Source: Desulfobacteraceae bacterium
Lineage (GTDB): Bacteria > Desulfobacterota > DSM-4660 > Desulfatiglandales > Desulfatiglandaceae
Length of the DNA stretch: 5,532 nt
Reading direction: 5' to 3'
Assembly: GCA_030589715.1 (NCBI GenBank)
Contig: JAUUVE010000175.1
Span: 1-5,532, forward strand
Of this stretch, positions 1 to 5,532 are shown piece by piece; the first letter of the stretch is position 1, and the number at the start of each line of letters is the position of its first letter. The notes beneath the pieces were generated by a model. The model was not told the origin of the DNA and made no database searches. It saw only the letters and a list, made by a program, of their open reading frames with translations. Position numbers and translations under genes: made by a program.

Positions 1-19
1 ACTGCCTGCTATCATTGAC

Positions 20-73
20 ATTGTGCCAGGAGCACTACCCCTCATTATATCGAAATAGATCTCCTGGCACCAT
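20..73. repeat. 13-bp inverted repeat with one mismatch (28-base loop)
   Basis: GTGCCAGGAG (23-32) pairs perfectly with CTCCTGGCAC (61-70), and two further pairs follow one mismatch (20-21 with 72-73). The loop is 28 bases and AT-rich. A third related sequence, TCCTGGCAC, occurs in direct orientation at 220-228. No T run follows on either strand close enough to call an intrinsic terminator. It could be a regulatory or recombination site, or part of a decayed element. Confidence 0.5.
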
Positions 74-178
74 TGCCAAGATCTTGGTTTCTCAGGCTAC
101 TATGCGTAGAATATATGAGGATCGGATCTTTTGTTTTGATACATTCATCTGGAGCAAGCTCAAAACTCCCACCTGAAA
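58..178 (-). repeat. Left copy of the diverged direct repeat flanking the operon
   Basis: Positions 111-161 match 5185-5235 without gaps at 39 of 51 bases, including an identical 9-base core ATTCATCTG (143-151) and an identical 8-base ATATATGA (111-118). Weaker matches at 163-178 and 58-75 keep the same order and orientation as in the right copy. This copy covers the last few codons and the stop of the small exported-protein gene plus the DNA beyond it. The two copies start 5074 bases apart and bracket the whole ABC operon. Confidence 0.55.
76..87. repeat. Perfect 12-base palindrome
   Basis: CCAAGATCTTGG is fully self-complementary and lies immediately right of the inverted repeat at 20-73. 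It is followed on the + strand by TTT. With no loop it would work as a protein-binding site rather than a hairpin. Its function is unknown and a chance occurrence is possible. Confidence 0.35.
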
Positions 179-495
179 AATCTGACATAATAAGACCCCA
201 CAGAGCGATTGGGAGAGATTCCTGGCACAGATTGCTCACATTCTATTGCTGGGATACCCAAGAAAATCTTACCGCTCCGGATATTTAACAGGGCAGGCAT
301 GATATCTGGATAGCAAAGGCCAGAGTCAAAAGAACGACCAAAATACAGATACAGGCTCACACCACCACAGATGACACCCCCATAGGCTATCTGAACAGTG
401 AACGTTGTCTTGGCAGGACACGAGGATGGGAAAAAGAAGAGGGGGATTATGAGAATCGAGAAGATGATGAGAGCTATTCTGCCAGAAGGTGTCAT
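160..495 (-). CDS. Small putative exported protein of unknown function
   Basis: I do not recognise a family for this 111-residue protein. Residues 7-22 are strongly hydrophobic after a short basic start, a signal-peptide pattern, with possible cleavage after Ala28. Cys26 in the sequence PSSC could alternatively be a lipid-attachment site, though the residues before it do not fit a standard lipobox. The mature part begins with an alternating, glycine-rich stretch, AYGGVICGGVSLYLYFGRSF (37-56), suggesting beta strands. It ends with SYYVRFFRWEF, an aromatic terminus resembling small envelope beta-structured proteins. The ATG has a fair ribosome binding site (GGAAGGG, 5 bases away) and a promoter-like sequence upstream. 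The stop codon lies inside the left copy of the flanking repeat. A second minus-strand frame (45-239) overlaps the 3' end, so a frameshifted ancestral C-terminus cannot be excluded. Its relation to the transporter is unknown. Confidence 0.55.
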   Translation of the reverse strand: MTPSGRIALIIFSILIIPLFFFPSSCPAKTTFTVQIAYGGVICGGVSLYLYFGRSFDSGLCYPDIMPALLNIRSGKIFLGIPAIECEQSVPGISPNRSVGSYYVRFFRWEF

Positions 496-707
496 CGTAT
501 CCCTTCCGCTATCAGGGTAACTATCTTATTGCCAGGATAATTCAAAGAATTTGCGTTTTCATGAAAGGCTTTGCTTATTGCATGTTCTTCCTGTATCAAT
601 ATCTTTGATCACATCTTCCATGTCAAGGGAAAATAGACTGGAGTTTCCTTAGCAATTTGGACTGGCCTTAATGAACTTTTTGATGATGAGCAGGGACCTG
701 GAGGCGA
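496..707. other. Gap between the ATPase gene and the small exported-protein gene
   Basis: This 212-base, AT-richer gap holds the promoter-like sequence at 598-626 and the ribosome binding site at 501-507 (GGAAGGG on the minus strand, 5 bases before the ATG). No convincing intrinsic terminator follows the ATPase stop: the only nearby symmetry is CAGG-TC-CCTG at 691-700 on the + strand, too small to count. A 20-codon minus-strand frame starting at 622 lacks a ribosome binding site and overlaps the promoter. Confidence 0.6.
598..626 (-). promoter_or_regulatory. Promoter-like sequence of the small exported-protein gene
   Basis: On the minus strand a perfect TTGACA -35 box (621-626) is followed after 17 bases by GATATT (598-603), matching the -10 consensus at 4 of 6 positions. 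It points toward the gene starting at 495 and would give a leader of about 95 bases. It would let that gene be expressed separately from the transporter operon upstream of it. Confidence 0.55.
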
Positions 708-1772
708 TTAGATCCGGCGGCCTTCATGGAAGATATGCACCCGATGGGGGTCGATGGTCAGCGGGATGATCTGTCCCGGTTGGAAGGCAGCCTCTTTGGG
801 GGCGCGAACCGTTAGGGTCCCTTGGCCGAGATGGGCGTGGATATACTTCTCCGAGCCTACATTGCTGATCATCTCCACCTTAGCCTGTAGGATCGTAGTC
901 CCACCCTGACCGATTCCGATGTCCTCGGGACGGATGCCCACCTCCACTTCACTTTCTTCCAGGTTGATCTGAAGTCCTCGAAGATCCAGTGAAAAACCAG
1001 GACCCTGAAAATGCAGGCGATCATCCTTACGGAGGAGCCTCCCCCGATACAGATTCATCTCAGGCGATCCGATGAAGGTGGCCACAAAGGTATCTGCGGG
1101 GCGCTCGTAGATGGTCTCGGGCCGACCGATCTGGTGAATCTTCCCGTGGCGCATGACTACCACCTGGTCCCCAAGGGTCATGGCCTCCACCTGGTCGTGG
1201 GTGACATATATGATGGTACTCTTGATCTGACGGTGCAGCTGCTTGAGTTCCAGCCGGACACCGGCACGCAGGCGGGCATCCAGATTGCTCAAAGGCTCAT
1301 CGAGCAGGAAGACTCTGGGCCGGCGCACCATGGCCCGACCCATGGCAACCCGCTGACGTTGTCCACCCGAGAGGTCCCCCGGTTTTCGGTCCAGGAGATC
1401 CTCGATCCCCAGGAGGCGGGCCGCCTCAAGGACCCGCTCTCGGATGCTTTGCTTGGGTACACCGCGCATGCGAAGTCCGAACCCCAGGTTCTGGGCCACT
1501 TTCATGTGGGGATAGAGGGCATAGCTCTGAAACACCATGGCCACATCCCGGTCCCGGGGTGCAAGCCGGTCCACAGATTGGCCATCCAGGAGTACCGAGC
1601 CCTCGTCCTGGAGGATCAGTCCGGCGATAATATTGAGCAGGGTACTCTTTCCACAACCCGAAGGCCCCAGAAGCACGCAAAACTGCCCGTCCTCCACATG
1701 CAGATCCACGCCGGAGAGGGCCACAATCTTACCAAATCGCTTGGTAATTCCTTTCAGGGTCAACGATGCCAT
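708..1772 (-). CDS. ABC transporter ATP-binding protein, MalK/UgpC/MsmX type
   Basis: This 354-residue cytoplasmic ATPase powers the importer; two copies would sit under the two permeases. All nucleotide-binding motifs are intact: Walker A GPSGCGKST (36-44), Q-loop glutamine in FQSYALYPHM (82), signature LSGGQRQ (134-140), Walker B VFLLDEP (154-160), D-loop SNLD (162-165) and switch histidine in THDQ (192). The linker FIGSPEMNLY (233-242) and the C-terminal OB/TOBE region, including GIRPEDI (279-285), mark it as the MalK/UgpC subfamily of sugar importers (COG3842/COG3839). In that subfamily this domain can carry regulatory contacts, and one ATPase can sometimes serve several importers. Translation most likely begins at the ATG at 1770-1772, just two bases past the upstream permease stop, so the genes are tightly coupled. 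It is the last gene of the operon. No clear hairpin with a T run follows its stop, so the operon's end is not defined by the sequence. Confidence 0.95.
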   Translation of the reverse strand: MASLTLKGITKRFGKIVALSGVDLHVEDGQFCVLLGPSGCGKSTLLNIIAGLILQDEGSVLLDGQSVDRLAPRDRDVAMVFQSYALYPHMKVAQNLGFGLRMRGVPKQSIRERVLEAARLLGIEDLLDRKPGDLSGGQRQRVAMGRAMVRRPRVFLLDEPLSNLDARLRAGVRLELKQLHRQIKSTIIYVTHDQVEAMTLGDQVVVMRHGKIHQIGRPETIYERPADTFVATFIGSPEMNLYRGRLLRKDDRLHFQGPGFSLDLRGLQINLEESEVEVGIRPEDIGIGQGGTTILQAKVEMISNVGSEKYIHAHLGQGTLTVRAPKEAAFQPGQIIPLTIDPHRVHIFHEGRRI

Positions 1773-1774
1773 AT

Positions 1775-2623
1775 TCAACCTTTCATGGCCCCTGCGGTCA
1801 GGCCCCTAACCAGGCAGCGCTCGAAGAACAGGAAGAGGACCAGGATAGGGATGGTCACCGTGACCGAGGCGGCCATCACCAACTGTTTAGACAGATGAAC
1901 ACTCTGGGCGAGCTGCACCACCCCTCTGGATAGGGTGAATTTCTCAGGGGTATCCAGGAACATAAAAGCGAAAAGGAACTCGTTCCAGGCGATCATAAAT
2001 GTATAAAGGGCCACGCTAGCTAGGGCCGGGGCGGACAGGGGAATGACGATTCTCCAGATCACGCCGAGACGACTGCACCCGTCGATGAGCCCCGCATGTT
2101 CCATCTCAGGGGGGAGGGTCTGAAAGTAGCTCTTGAGCATGTACAGGGCCACTGGAAGGGTCTGGGCCAGGTACACGAGGATGAGCAAATTGATCGAATC
2201 CCGGAGCCCCATCCGGGAGAACATCACGTATAGAGGGATCACCAGGACGATGGCCGGAAACATATAGATGAGCAAGATGCTGTAGGACATAATTTTCCGG
2301 CCGCGAAAACGGAGCCTGGTGACGGCGTATCCACCTACCGTGGCCAGTGTCACCGAGAGCACCACGGTGAGGATGGAGACATACACGCTGTTGGAGATAT
2401 ATTGGAGAAAGCCGTGCTCAAAGAGGACCGCATAATAGGCGTGAAAATCGATTTTTCGGATGTCCAGTCCTAGGTTAGCAGGCCTCAGGAGGATCTCCCC
2501 CAGAGACTTGAAAGAAGATACAATCATCCAGTAAAAGGGAAATGCCACGATAATGATGAAGAAGATAAGGCCCACGACCCTGAGGATCCGAATAATTGTT
2601 TGCTCAAAATACTCTCGGCTCAT
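1775..2623 (-). CDS. ABC transporter permease, MalG/UgpE type
   Basis: This 282-residue inner-membrane protein is the second half of the importer channel. Its length is typical of the MalG/UgpE family (COG0395). Membrane segments are visible at about 14-36, 76-102, 112-136, 143-164, 198-219 and 250-268. The pattern YISNSVYVSILTVVLSVTLATVGGYAVTRLRF (75-106) is a family signature. The EAA loop at about 173-196 reads EMEHAGLIDGCSRLGVIWRIVIPL. It keeps L-I-D-G and the final I-P-L, but has His and Gly where Ala is common and Cys where Ala is usual after the DG pair. The ATG at 2621-2623 is preceded immediately by AAGGG, unusually close for a Shine-Dalgarno sequence, and no better in-frame start lies nearby. 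The stop codon comes two bases before the ATG of the ATPase gene, indicating translational coupling. Confidence 0.93.
   Translation of the reverse strand: MSREYFEQTIIRILRVVGLIFFIIIVAFPFYWMIVSSFKSLGEILLRPANLGLDIRKIDFHAYYAVLFEHGFLQYISNSVYVSILTVVLSVTLATVGGYAVTRLRFRGRKIMSYSILLIYMFPAIVLVIPLYVMFSRMGLRDSINLLILVYLAQTLPVALYMLKSYFQTLPPEMEHAGLIDGCSRLGVIWRIVIPLSAPALASVALYTFMIAWNEFLFAFMFLDTPEKFTLSRGVVQLAQSVHLSKQLVMAASVTVTIPILVLFLFFERCLVRGLTAGAMKG
1779..1784 (-). promoter_or_regulatory. Ribosome binding site deciding the ATPase start
   Basis: GAAAGG on the minus strand lies inside the last codons of the upstream permease gene and ends 6 bases before the ATG at 1770-1772. An in-frame TTG at 1776-1778 touches this site with no spacing, so the ATG is the better start, giving 354 residues rather than 356. 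Confidence 0.65.
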
Positions 2624-2696
2624 CCCTTCGTGTCCCCATTCATGGAGGATTTTTGCTGCTCCATTACACGCCCTACAGGGCTCTGATCTGACACAA

Positions 2697-3668
2697 TTAA
2701 TCCTCCTTCAGAATCCAGCGGAAGTAGATGATGAGGAAGATCGACAGAACCCCAAAGAGGACCATGGCAACCGCTGAGCTTGCCCCGATGTCAAACTCAC
2801 CAAAGGCGTAATCATACACCTTGATGGTCAAGACCTTGGTTCCGGCCTGCCCCCTGGAAAGCAGAAAGATATCGTCGAACTTATTGAAGGTCCAGATGAA
2901 CCGGAAGAGGAAGAGGGTGGAGAGAACCGTGGAGAGCTGGGGCAGGGTGATATGGTAGAACCGCCTGAACGGACTTGCCCCATCGACCGATGCCGCCTGG
3001 TAAAGCTCATCCGGTATGGCCTGGAGCCGTGCGAGAATGAACAGGAAGGCAAAGGGAAAGTAACGCCACCCCTCGAACAAGATCACCGAAATCAGCGCCA
3101 GAGGCATACGTACCCTCACCCCCAGGAGGTCCAGGTCCCACCAGCGCTGGGAGAGAAATGGAATCGGTTGTGCCAGAAGACCCTTGTCCACAGCCAACCA
3201 GTTGAGAACGCCCAGCTGGGGATCCACTATAAAACTCCAGGTAAAGGTCACGGCCACTACCGGCGCGATATAGGGTGAGATGAAAAGCCCCCTCAGAAGG
3301 CCCCGGCCAGGGAATTCTCCATGGACCAGGAGTGCCGCCATCAATCCCAGGAGAATGGACAGAGCGCTCCCCCCAATAGTATAGATCAATGTGGTCAGGA
3401 GGCCCGGCCCAAGGTGCTGATCGCCGAATACCTTCCGGAAGTTCTCCAGGGTCAGGTTGAACTTGAAAAGGGAGATCCCTCGAAGATCCCCAAGGGATAC
3501 TGGTTTGAGACTGAGCCACAGGTTCCAGATCACCGGGAAAATCACGAAGACCAGGACCACAATGAATGTGGGGAACAACAACCAAAAGGCAAGCCTGGCC
3601 TCCTGATCCAAGAAGGTAGGCTCTCGTCTTTTCAATTGACTATTGACTATTCGACCTTCAATTTTCAA
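2697..3668 (-). CDS. ABC transporter permease, MalF/UgpA type
   Basis: This protein of about 323 residues is one half of the membrane channel of the importer, in the inner membrane. Hydrophobic segments lie at roughly 27-50, 88-114, 125-148, 188-212, 245-262 and 296-317, as expected for the six-helix core of the family (COG1175). The cytoplasmic EAA loop, which docks on the ATPase, is clear at residues 221-243: ELYQAASVDGASPFRRFYHITLP, with the conserved A-x-x-D-G-A and the closing LP. The N-terminus is uncertain. The longest form starts at a TTG (3668), 18 bases after the binding-protein stop and in the same frame, with no visible Shine-Dalgarno. A second in-frame TTG at 3635 is the next candidate and has no better site. 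The first membrane helix begins near residue 27, so either start preserves function. Translation may depend on coupling to the upstream gene. A 73-base gap precedes the second permease. Confidence 0.92.
   Translation of the reverse strand: MKIEGRIVNSQLKRREPTFLDQEARLAFWLLFPTFIVVLVFVIFPVIWNLWLSLKPVSLGDLRGISLFKFNLTLENFRKVFGDQHLGPGLLTTLIYTIGGSALSILLGLMAALLVHGEFPGRGLLRGLFISPYIAPVVAVTFTWSFIVDPQLGVLNWLAVDKGLLAQPIPFLSQRWWDLDLLGVRVRMPLALISVILFEGWRYFPFAFLFILARLQAIPDELYQAASVDGASPFRRFYHITLPQLSTVLSTLFLFRFIWTFNKFDDIFLLSRGQAGTKVLTIKVYDYAFGEFDIGASSAVAMVLFGVLSIFLIIYFRWILKED
3635..3655. repeat. Three tandem 7-base units at the start of the first permease gene
   Basis: On the + strand two exact ATTGACT units (3635-3641, 3642-3648) are followed by a diverged ATTCGAC unit (3649-3655). 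Looser variants (TTCAATT, TTCAATC) continue to about 3670. The array is AT-rich compared with the surrounding coding DNA and covers the first codons of the permease as called. A change of one 7-base unit would shift the reading frame if translation starts upstream of it. Confidence 0.6.
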
Positions 3669-3686
3669 TCTTAAATCGACAATCCA

Positions 3687-5033
3687 CTATTCCAGGGCCT
3701 TCACCCGCTCGTCCATCATCCGGGCAGCCTGCTTCGCAGTCAGTTCGCCATCAAGGAATCGTTTGAGGATCTGGGGAATAACCTTTGTTCCATAGATCTT
3801 GGAGACCAGGGCCCCTTTGCCCTTGGCGAATCCCCAACGATCGAAACCGTCCACCCCGTCTATAATGGTTTTCACCACGTCCATCCCGTAAAACTCAGAG
3901 ATCTTGGCCCGGGTTGTCACCCCAAATTCAAGCTCCATCCATCCGTCAATGAAGCGGTTGGGCTCATCCCGGGTCCCCTTGCGCACGGGCAATTTGCCCT
4001 CTGCGGCCATACCTAACCACCTCAGGTACCCATCAGTTAGGAGAAATTCCACCCATTGTTTGGCTCCAGCCTTGTCCGCATCTGGGGTGATACCCAGGTA
4101 GTTTATCTGACCGTATTGAGCAATCCCTTTTGGGCCTTGAATGACGGTCACGAACCCGGTATTCCTGGCCAGGAATCCTGGCTCCCCTTTGGCAATATCG
4201 GGAACCACTGGCTGATCCCTCCGAAGTCCTGAGAGCTCATCCAAGATAAAGGGAGACCATATGATCATGGACGCTCGTCCAGAGACATAGTCCATCCTGG
4301 TGTGCAGCCAGTAGAGGTTTCCAGGCGGCGTAAAACGGGTAAGAGCCTTGTAGAACTCGAGGGTCTGGACCATCTCAGGGGTGTCCAGGTCAACACTCCC
4401 GGATGGACCTATCAATCTAACACCATTTGACAGTGCGAAGTGCTCGAAAACTTGCTGGGTATAGGTCTGCCCAGGGTCAGTGGCTGCCTCGAAGCCCCAG
4501 ATCAAAGGTGGATTGTGAAGGGCTTGGGCTGCTTGAAAGATGCGATCCCAGCGATCAGGCACGGGCAATCCCTTTTTCTTGAAGAGATCCTTGCGAAAGA
4601 GCAGGAGCTGGCCCCATCCATCGGCCGGTACGGCGGCGTACCCACCTGGGACCCGGGCAAGGTTCAGAGGCCCTATGCCAAAGGTCTCTTTGCCAAGGTG
4701 ATTCACCACCTCCGTTGCAGACTGATCATCCAGGATCCCTGCCTCCGTCCATCCGATGGTGAAGTCGATAGGATGGAAGAGCACATCGGGGAGGGACCTT
4801 GCTGCATAAGCGGCAGTGACCCTTTCTGCCAAAAGATTTTCCTGCACAGGGACCACGCGGACGTCAATTCCGGTTTTCTGGGTGAATGCATGGGCAATTC
4901 CTCTCTGGATCTCCAGCCGTTCCTTCTCCACCTCAGTGGTCCAGAAAGTGATCTGTTTTTGGGCACCAGCCGCGGGAAGACTCATTATGGTAACCCAGAG
5001 GATGGTCAAAAGATACAAAATTGTTGCCCTCAT
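3687..5033 (-). CDS. ABC transporter periplasmic solute-binding protein, carbohydrate (CUT1) type
   Basis: This 448-residue protein is the high-affinity receptor of the importer: it binds solute in the periplasm and delivers it to the permeases. Residues 1-24 form a signal peptide with a hydrophobic core and a likely AGA cleavage site before Gln25. No lipobox cysteine is present, so a soluble periplasmic protein is expected. The rest follows the extracellular solute-binding protein family 1 pattern (MalE/UgpB-like, COG1653). An ITFWTTE strand (28-34) opens the first lobe, SLPDVLF (80-86) corresponds to the family's APDV motif, and VPADGWGQLLLFRKDLFKKKGLP (135-157) followed by VPDRWD (158-163) is a hallmark. 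SGRASMIIWSPF (251-262) and AKQWVEFLLTDGYLRWL (324-340) are typical of the second lobe. The C-terminal LDGELTAKQAARMMDERV matches the usual closing helices. The length is normal. It is the first gene of the operon. Solute identity is not readable: sugars, oligosaccharides and glycerol-3-phosphate-like compounds all remain possible. Confidence 0.93.
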   Translation of the reverse strand: MRATILYLLTILWVTIMSLPAAGAQKQITFWTTEVEKERLEIQRGIAHAFTQKTGIDVRVVPVQENLLAERVTAAYAARSLPDVLFHPIDFTIGWTEAGILDDQSATEVVNHLGKETFGIGPLNLARVPGGYAAVPADGWGQLLLFRKDLFKKKGLPVPDRWDRIFQAAQALHNPPLIWGFEAATDPGQTYTQQVFEHFALSNGVRLIGPSGSVDLDTPEMVQTLEFYKALTRFTPPGNLYWLHTRMDYVSGRASMIIWSPFILDELSGLRRDQPVVPDIAKGEPGFLARNTGFVTVIQGPKGIAQYGQINYLGITPDADKAGAKQWVEFLLTDGYLRWLGMAAEGKLPVRKGTRDEPNRFIDGWMELEFGVTTRAKISEFYGMDVVKTIIDGVDGFDRWGFAKGKGALVSKIYGTKVIPQILKRFLDGELTAKQAARMMDERVKALE

Positions 5034-5041
5034 AGATAGCC

Positions 5042-5048
5042 CCTCCTT
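5042..5048 (-). promoter_or_regulatory. Strong ribosome binding site of the solute-binding protein gene
   Basis: AAGGAGG on the minus strand, a near-perfect Shine-Dalgarno sequence, ends 8 bases before the ATG at 5031-5033. It settles the start codon and predicts strong translation, as usual for a binding protein made in excess over its permease. Confidence 0.85.
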
Positions 5049-5068
5049 CCCAAAAAGATATTAAAACA

Positions 5069-5098
5069 ATTATAATCCACGAGTCTTCCCAAGGTCAA
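5069..5098 (-). promoter_or_regulatory. Sigma70-type promoter of the ABC transporter operon
   Basis: On the minus strand a TTGACC -35 box (5093-5098) is followed after 18 bases by a perfect TATAAT -10 box (5069-5074). Transcription would start near 5062, leaving a leader of about 28 bases before the ATG at 5033. The -10 box sits in the 8-base palindrome ATTATAAT, but no long operator-like symmetry is evident. The close match to consensus suggests that any regulation acts through a repressor or an upstream site not recognisable here. Confidence 0.75.
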
Positions 5099-5144
5099 TA
5101 AGATTGTGCAGATCTTTGATGGCCAAGACGCTCGTAAGAAGCGG

Positions 5145-5259
5145 CATCTGCTCTGGCGCAATTTGTTGTAAGGGACTAAAAGTGATATATGACGGTTGGA
5201 TCTTCTACCTTGACAGATTCATCTGTGGCAAGCTTGTTGTATGGAAACTCACCTGAAAC
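5145..5259 (-). repeat. Right copy of a diverged direct repeat flanking the operon
   Basis: The best-matching part, 5185-5235, aligns without gaps to 111-161 at 39 of 51 bases. Similarity resumes at 5244-5259, where AAACTC and ACCTGAAA match 163-178 apart from a 2-base gap. It resumes again around 5145-5163, where an ATCT..CTGGC.C.ATT pattern matches 58-75. This copy lies between the sirtuin gene and the operon promoter, and contains the palindrome ACAGAT-TC-ATCTGT (5213-5226), only partly kept in the left copy. No credible gene is present here: the minus-strand frame matching the other copy is short, closed by stops on both sides, and has no start. It may be a degenerate mobile or dispersed element, or part of the operon's upstream control region. 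Confidence 0.55.
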
Positions 5260-5296
5260 CTAGAGAACTTCAAGGCATCCCGGATTGTTGAGTGAA

Positions 5297-5313
5297 GATC
5301 AACATAATTGATC
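5297..5313. repeat. 6-bp inverted repeat just after the sirtuin gene; possible weak terminator or operator
   Basis: GATCAA (5297-5302) and TTGATC (5308-5313) form a perfect 6-bp stem around a 5-base loop, 14 bases past the sirtuin stop codon. On the minus strand it is followed by TTCACTC rather than a clear T run, so it would be a poor intrinsic terminator. It could instead be a protein-binding site. The symmetry is seen directly; the role is a guess. Confidence 0.3.
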
Positions 5314-5327
5314 AGGGAACAGATAGT

Positions 5328-5532
5328 TTAAAGGCCCCTTAATTCCTTGACGGCTGAGACGACCTGCGATACCTTCTCACTTGCCTTACCGTGAAGGAAG
5401 ATATCGGTTATGTGATCAGTAAGCGCCGTTTTTTCCAGATTCACCTCGATTATCTTGGCACCGGCCTGCTTTGCCTGCCTGGGAAGTACGTTAAAAGGAT
5501 AGACCACAGCCGAAGTGCCTATTATCAACAAG
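5328..5532 (-). CDS. Sir2-family NAD-dependent protein deacylase, C-terminal part (cut by window edge)
   Basis: Only the last 68 codons are present; the gene enters from the right edge. Sirtuins remove acetyl or other acyl groups from protein lysines, using NAD+ as co-substrate, in the cytoplasm. What is visible is the end of the Rossmann-type NAD-binding domain: a GTS motif followed by VVYP, which in the family contacts the NAD ribose. About 20 residues later comes an IIEVN-x-E strand, the counterpart of the bacterial I-E-I-N-x-E motif, and then a DIFLHGKASE helix start typical of CobB-like sirtuins. The first TTG in the window (5529-5531) is almost certainly an internal leucine codon, not a start, because it falls inside the hydrophobic strand leading to GTS. 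The catalytic histidine and any zinc-binding cysteines lie outside the window, so catalytic competence and acyl preference cannot be judged. The gene is on the same strand as the transporter operon, but about 295 bases and a promoter separate them, so co-transcription is not required. Confidence 0.88.
   Translation of the reverse strand, partial: LLIIGTSAVVYPFNVLPRQAKQAGAKIIEVNLEKTALTDHITDIFLHGKASEKVSQVVSAVKELRGL

Noticed and set aside
44..49. Minus-strand TATAAT near the left edge, a possible -10 box
   Set aside because: No -35 box lies at a 16-19 base distance on the minus strand, and it sits in the loop of the inverted repeat with no gene visible beyond.
221..236. TGGCAC...TTGC resembling a sigma54 promoter
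   Set aside because: The distance between the GG and GC elements is two bases shorter than sigma54 promoters require, and no gene starts suitably downstream on that strand.
45..239. 64-codon minus-strand frame overlapping the end of the small exported-protein gene
   Set aside because: It has no ribosome binding site and no signal or domain. It overlaps a better-supported frame, and base differences between repeat copies do not follow a coding pattern. I keep it only as a possible frameshift remnant.
1011..1898. Long + strand open frame of 295 codons
   Set aside because: It lies opposite the ATPase and second permease genes, whose motifs are unmistakable. The translation has no recognisable domain and is a shadow of their codon bias.
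2670..2681. GCCC-TACA-GGGC hairpin between the two permease genes
   Set aside because: The stem is only 4 bp and is not followed by a T run. It is too weak to call a terminator or attenuator, although it could slightly affect expression of the second permease.
3007..3585. 192-codon minus-strand frame inside the first permease
   Set aside because: It lies within the permease gene in another frame; its Gly/Pro/Ser-rich translation resembles no protein fold, while the permease frame has clear helices and an EAA loop.
4440..5039. 199-codon + strand frame
   Set aside because: It is antisense to the solute-binding protein, with no start context and no domain.
5100..5116. AAGAT...ATCTT possible hairpin upstream of the operon promoter
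   Set aside because: The stem is 5 AT-rich pairs with a 7-base loop and no T run, within chance expectation.

Overview
The window is dominated by one complete carbohydrate-type ABC importer operon on the minus strand, read from right to left: a periplasmic solute-binding protein (3687-5033), two inner-membrane permeases (2697-3668 and 1775-2623) and an ATPase (708-1772). This is the standard gene order of the CUT1 / MalEFGK / UgpBAEC class. The four genes supply every part of an importer: the binding protein captures the solute in the periplasm, the two permeases form the channel, and the ATPase dimer drives it. The exact solute cannot be read from the sequence. A good sigma70-type promoter (5069-5098) and a strong ribosome binding site precede the first gene.

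Upstream of the operon, cut by the right edge, lies the C-terminal end of a Sir2-family NAD-dependent protein deacylase (5328-5532, minus strand). Downstream of the operon is a small gene for a putative exported protein of unknown function (160-495, minus strand), with its own promoter-like sequence. The remaining left end (1-159) has no convincing gene but contains inverted and direct repeats.

The organism looks like a Gram-negative bacterium of moderate GC content. The binding protein has an ordinary signal peptide without a lipobox cysteine, which points to a periplasm. The sequence alone does not fix a phylum.

The least ordinary signal is a diverged direct repeat on either side of the operon. 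Positions 111-161 and 5185-5235 align without gaps at 39 of 51 bases, and weaker similarity extends the copies to about 58-178 and 5145-5259. They look like two copies of a dispersed intergenic element, or the scar of a duplication. Smaller points of interest are a run of 7-base repeats at the start of the first permease, which has a TTG start and no visible ribosome binding site, and a 13-bp inverted repeat near the left edge. I see no evidence of a wholly new system: no CRISPR array, RNA gene, phage gene or transposase gene.
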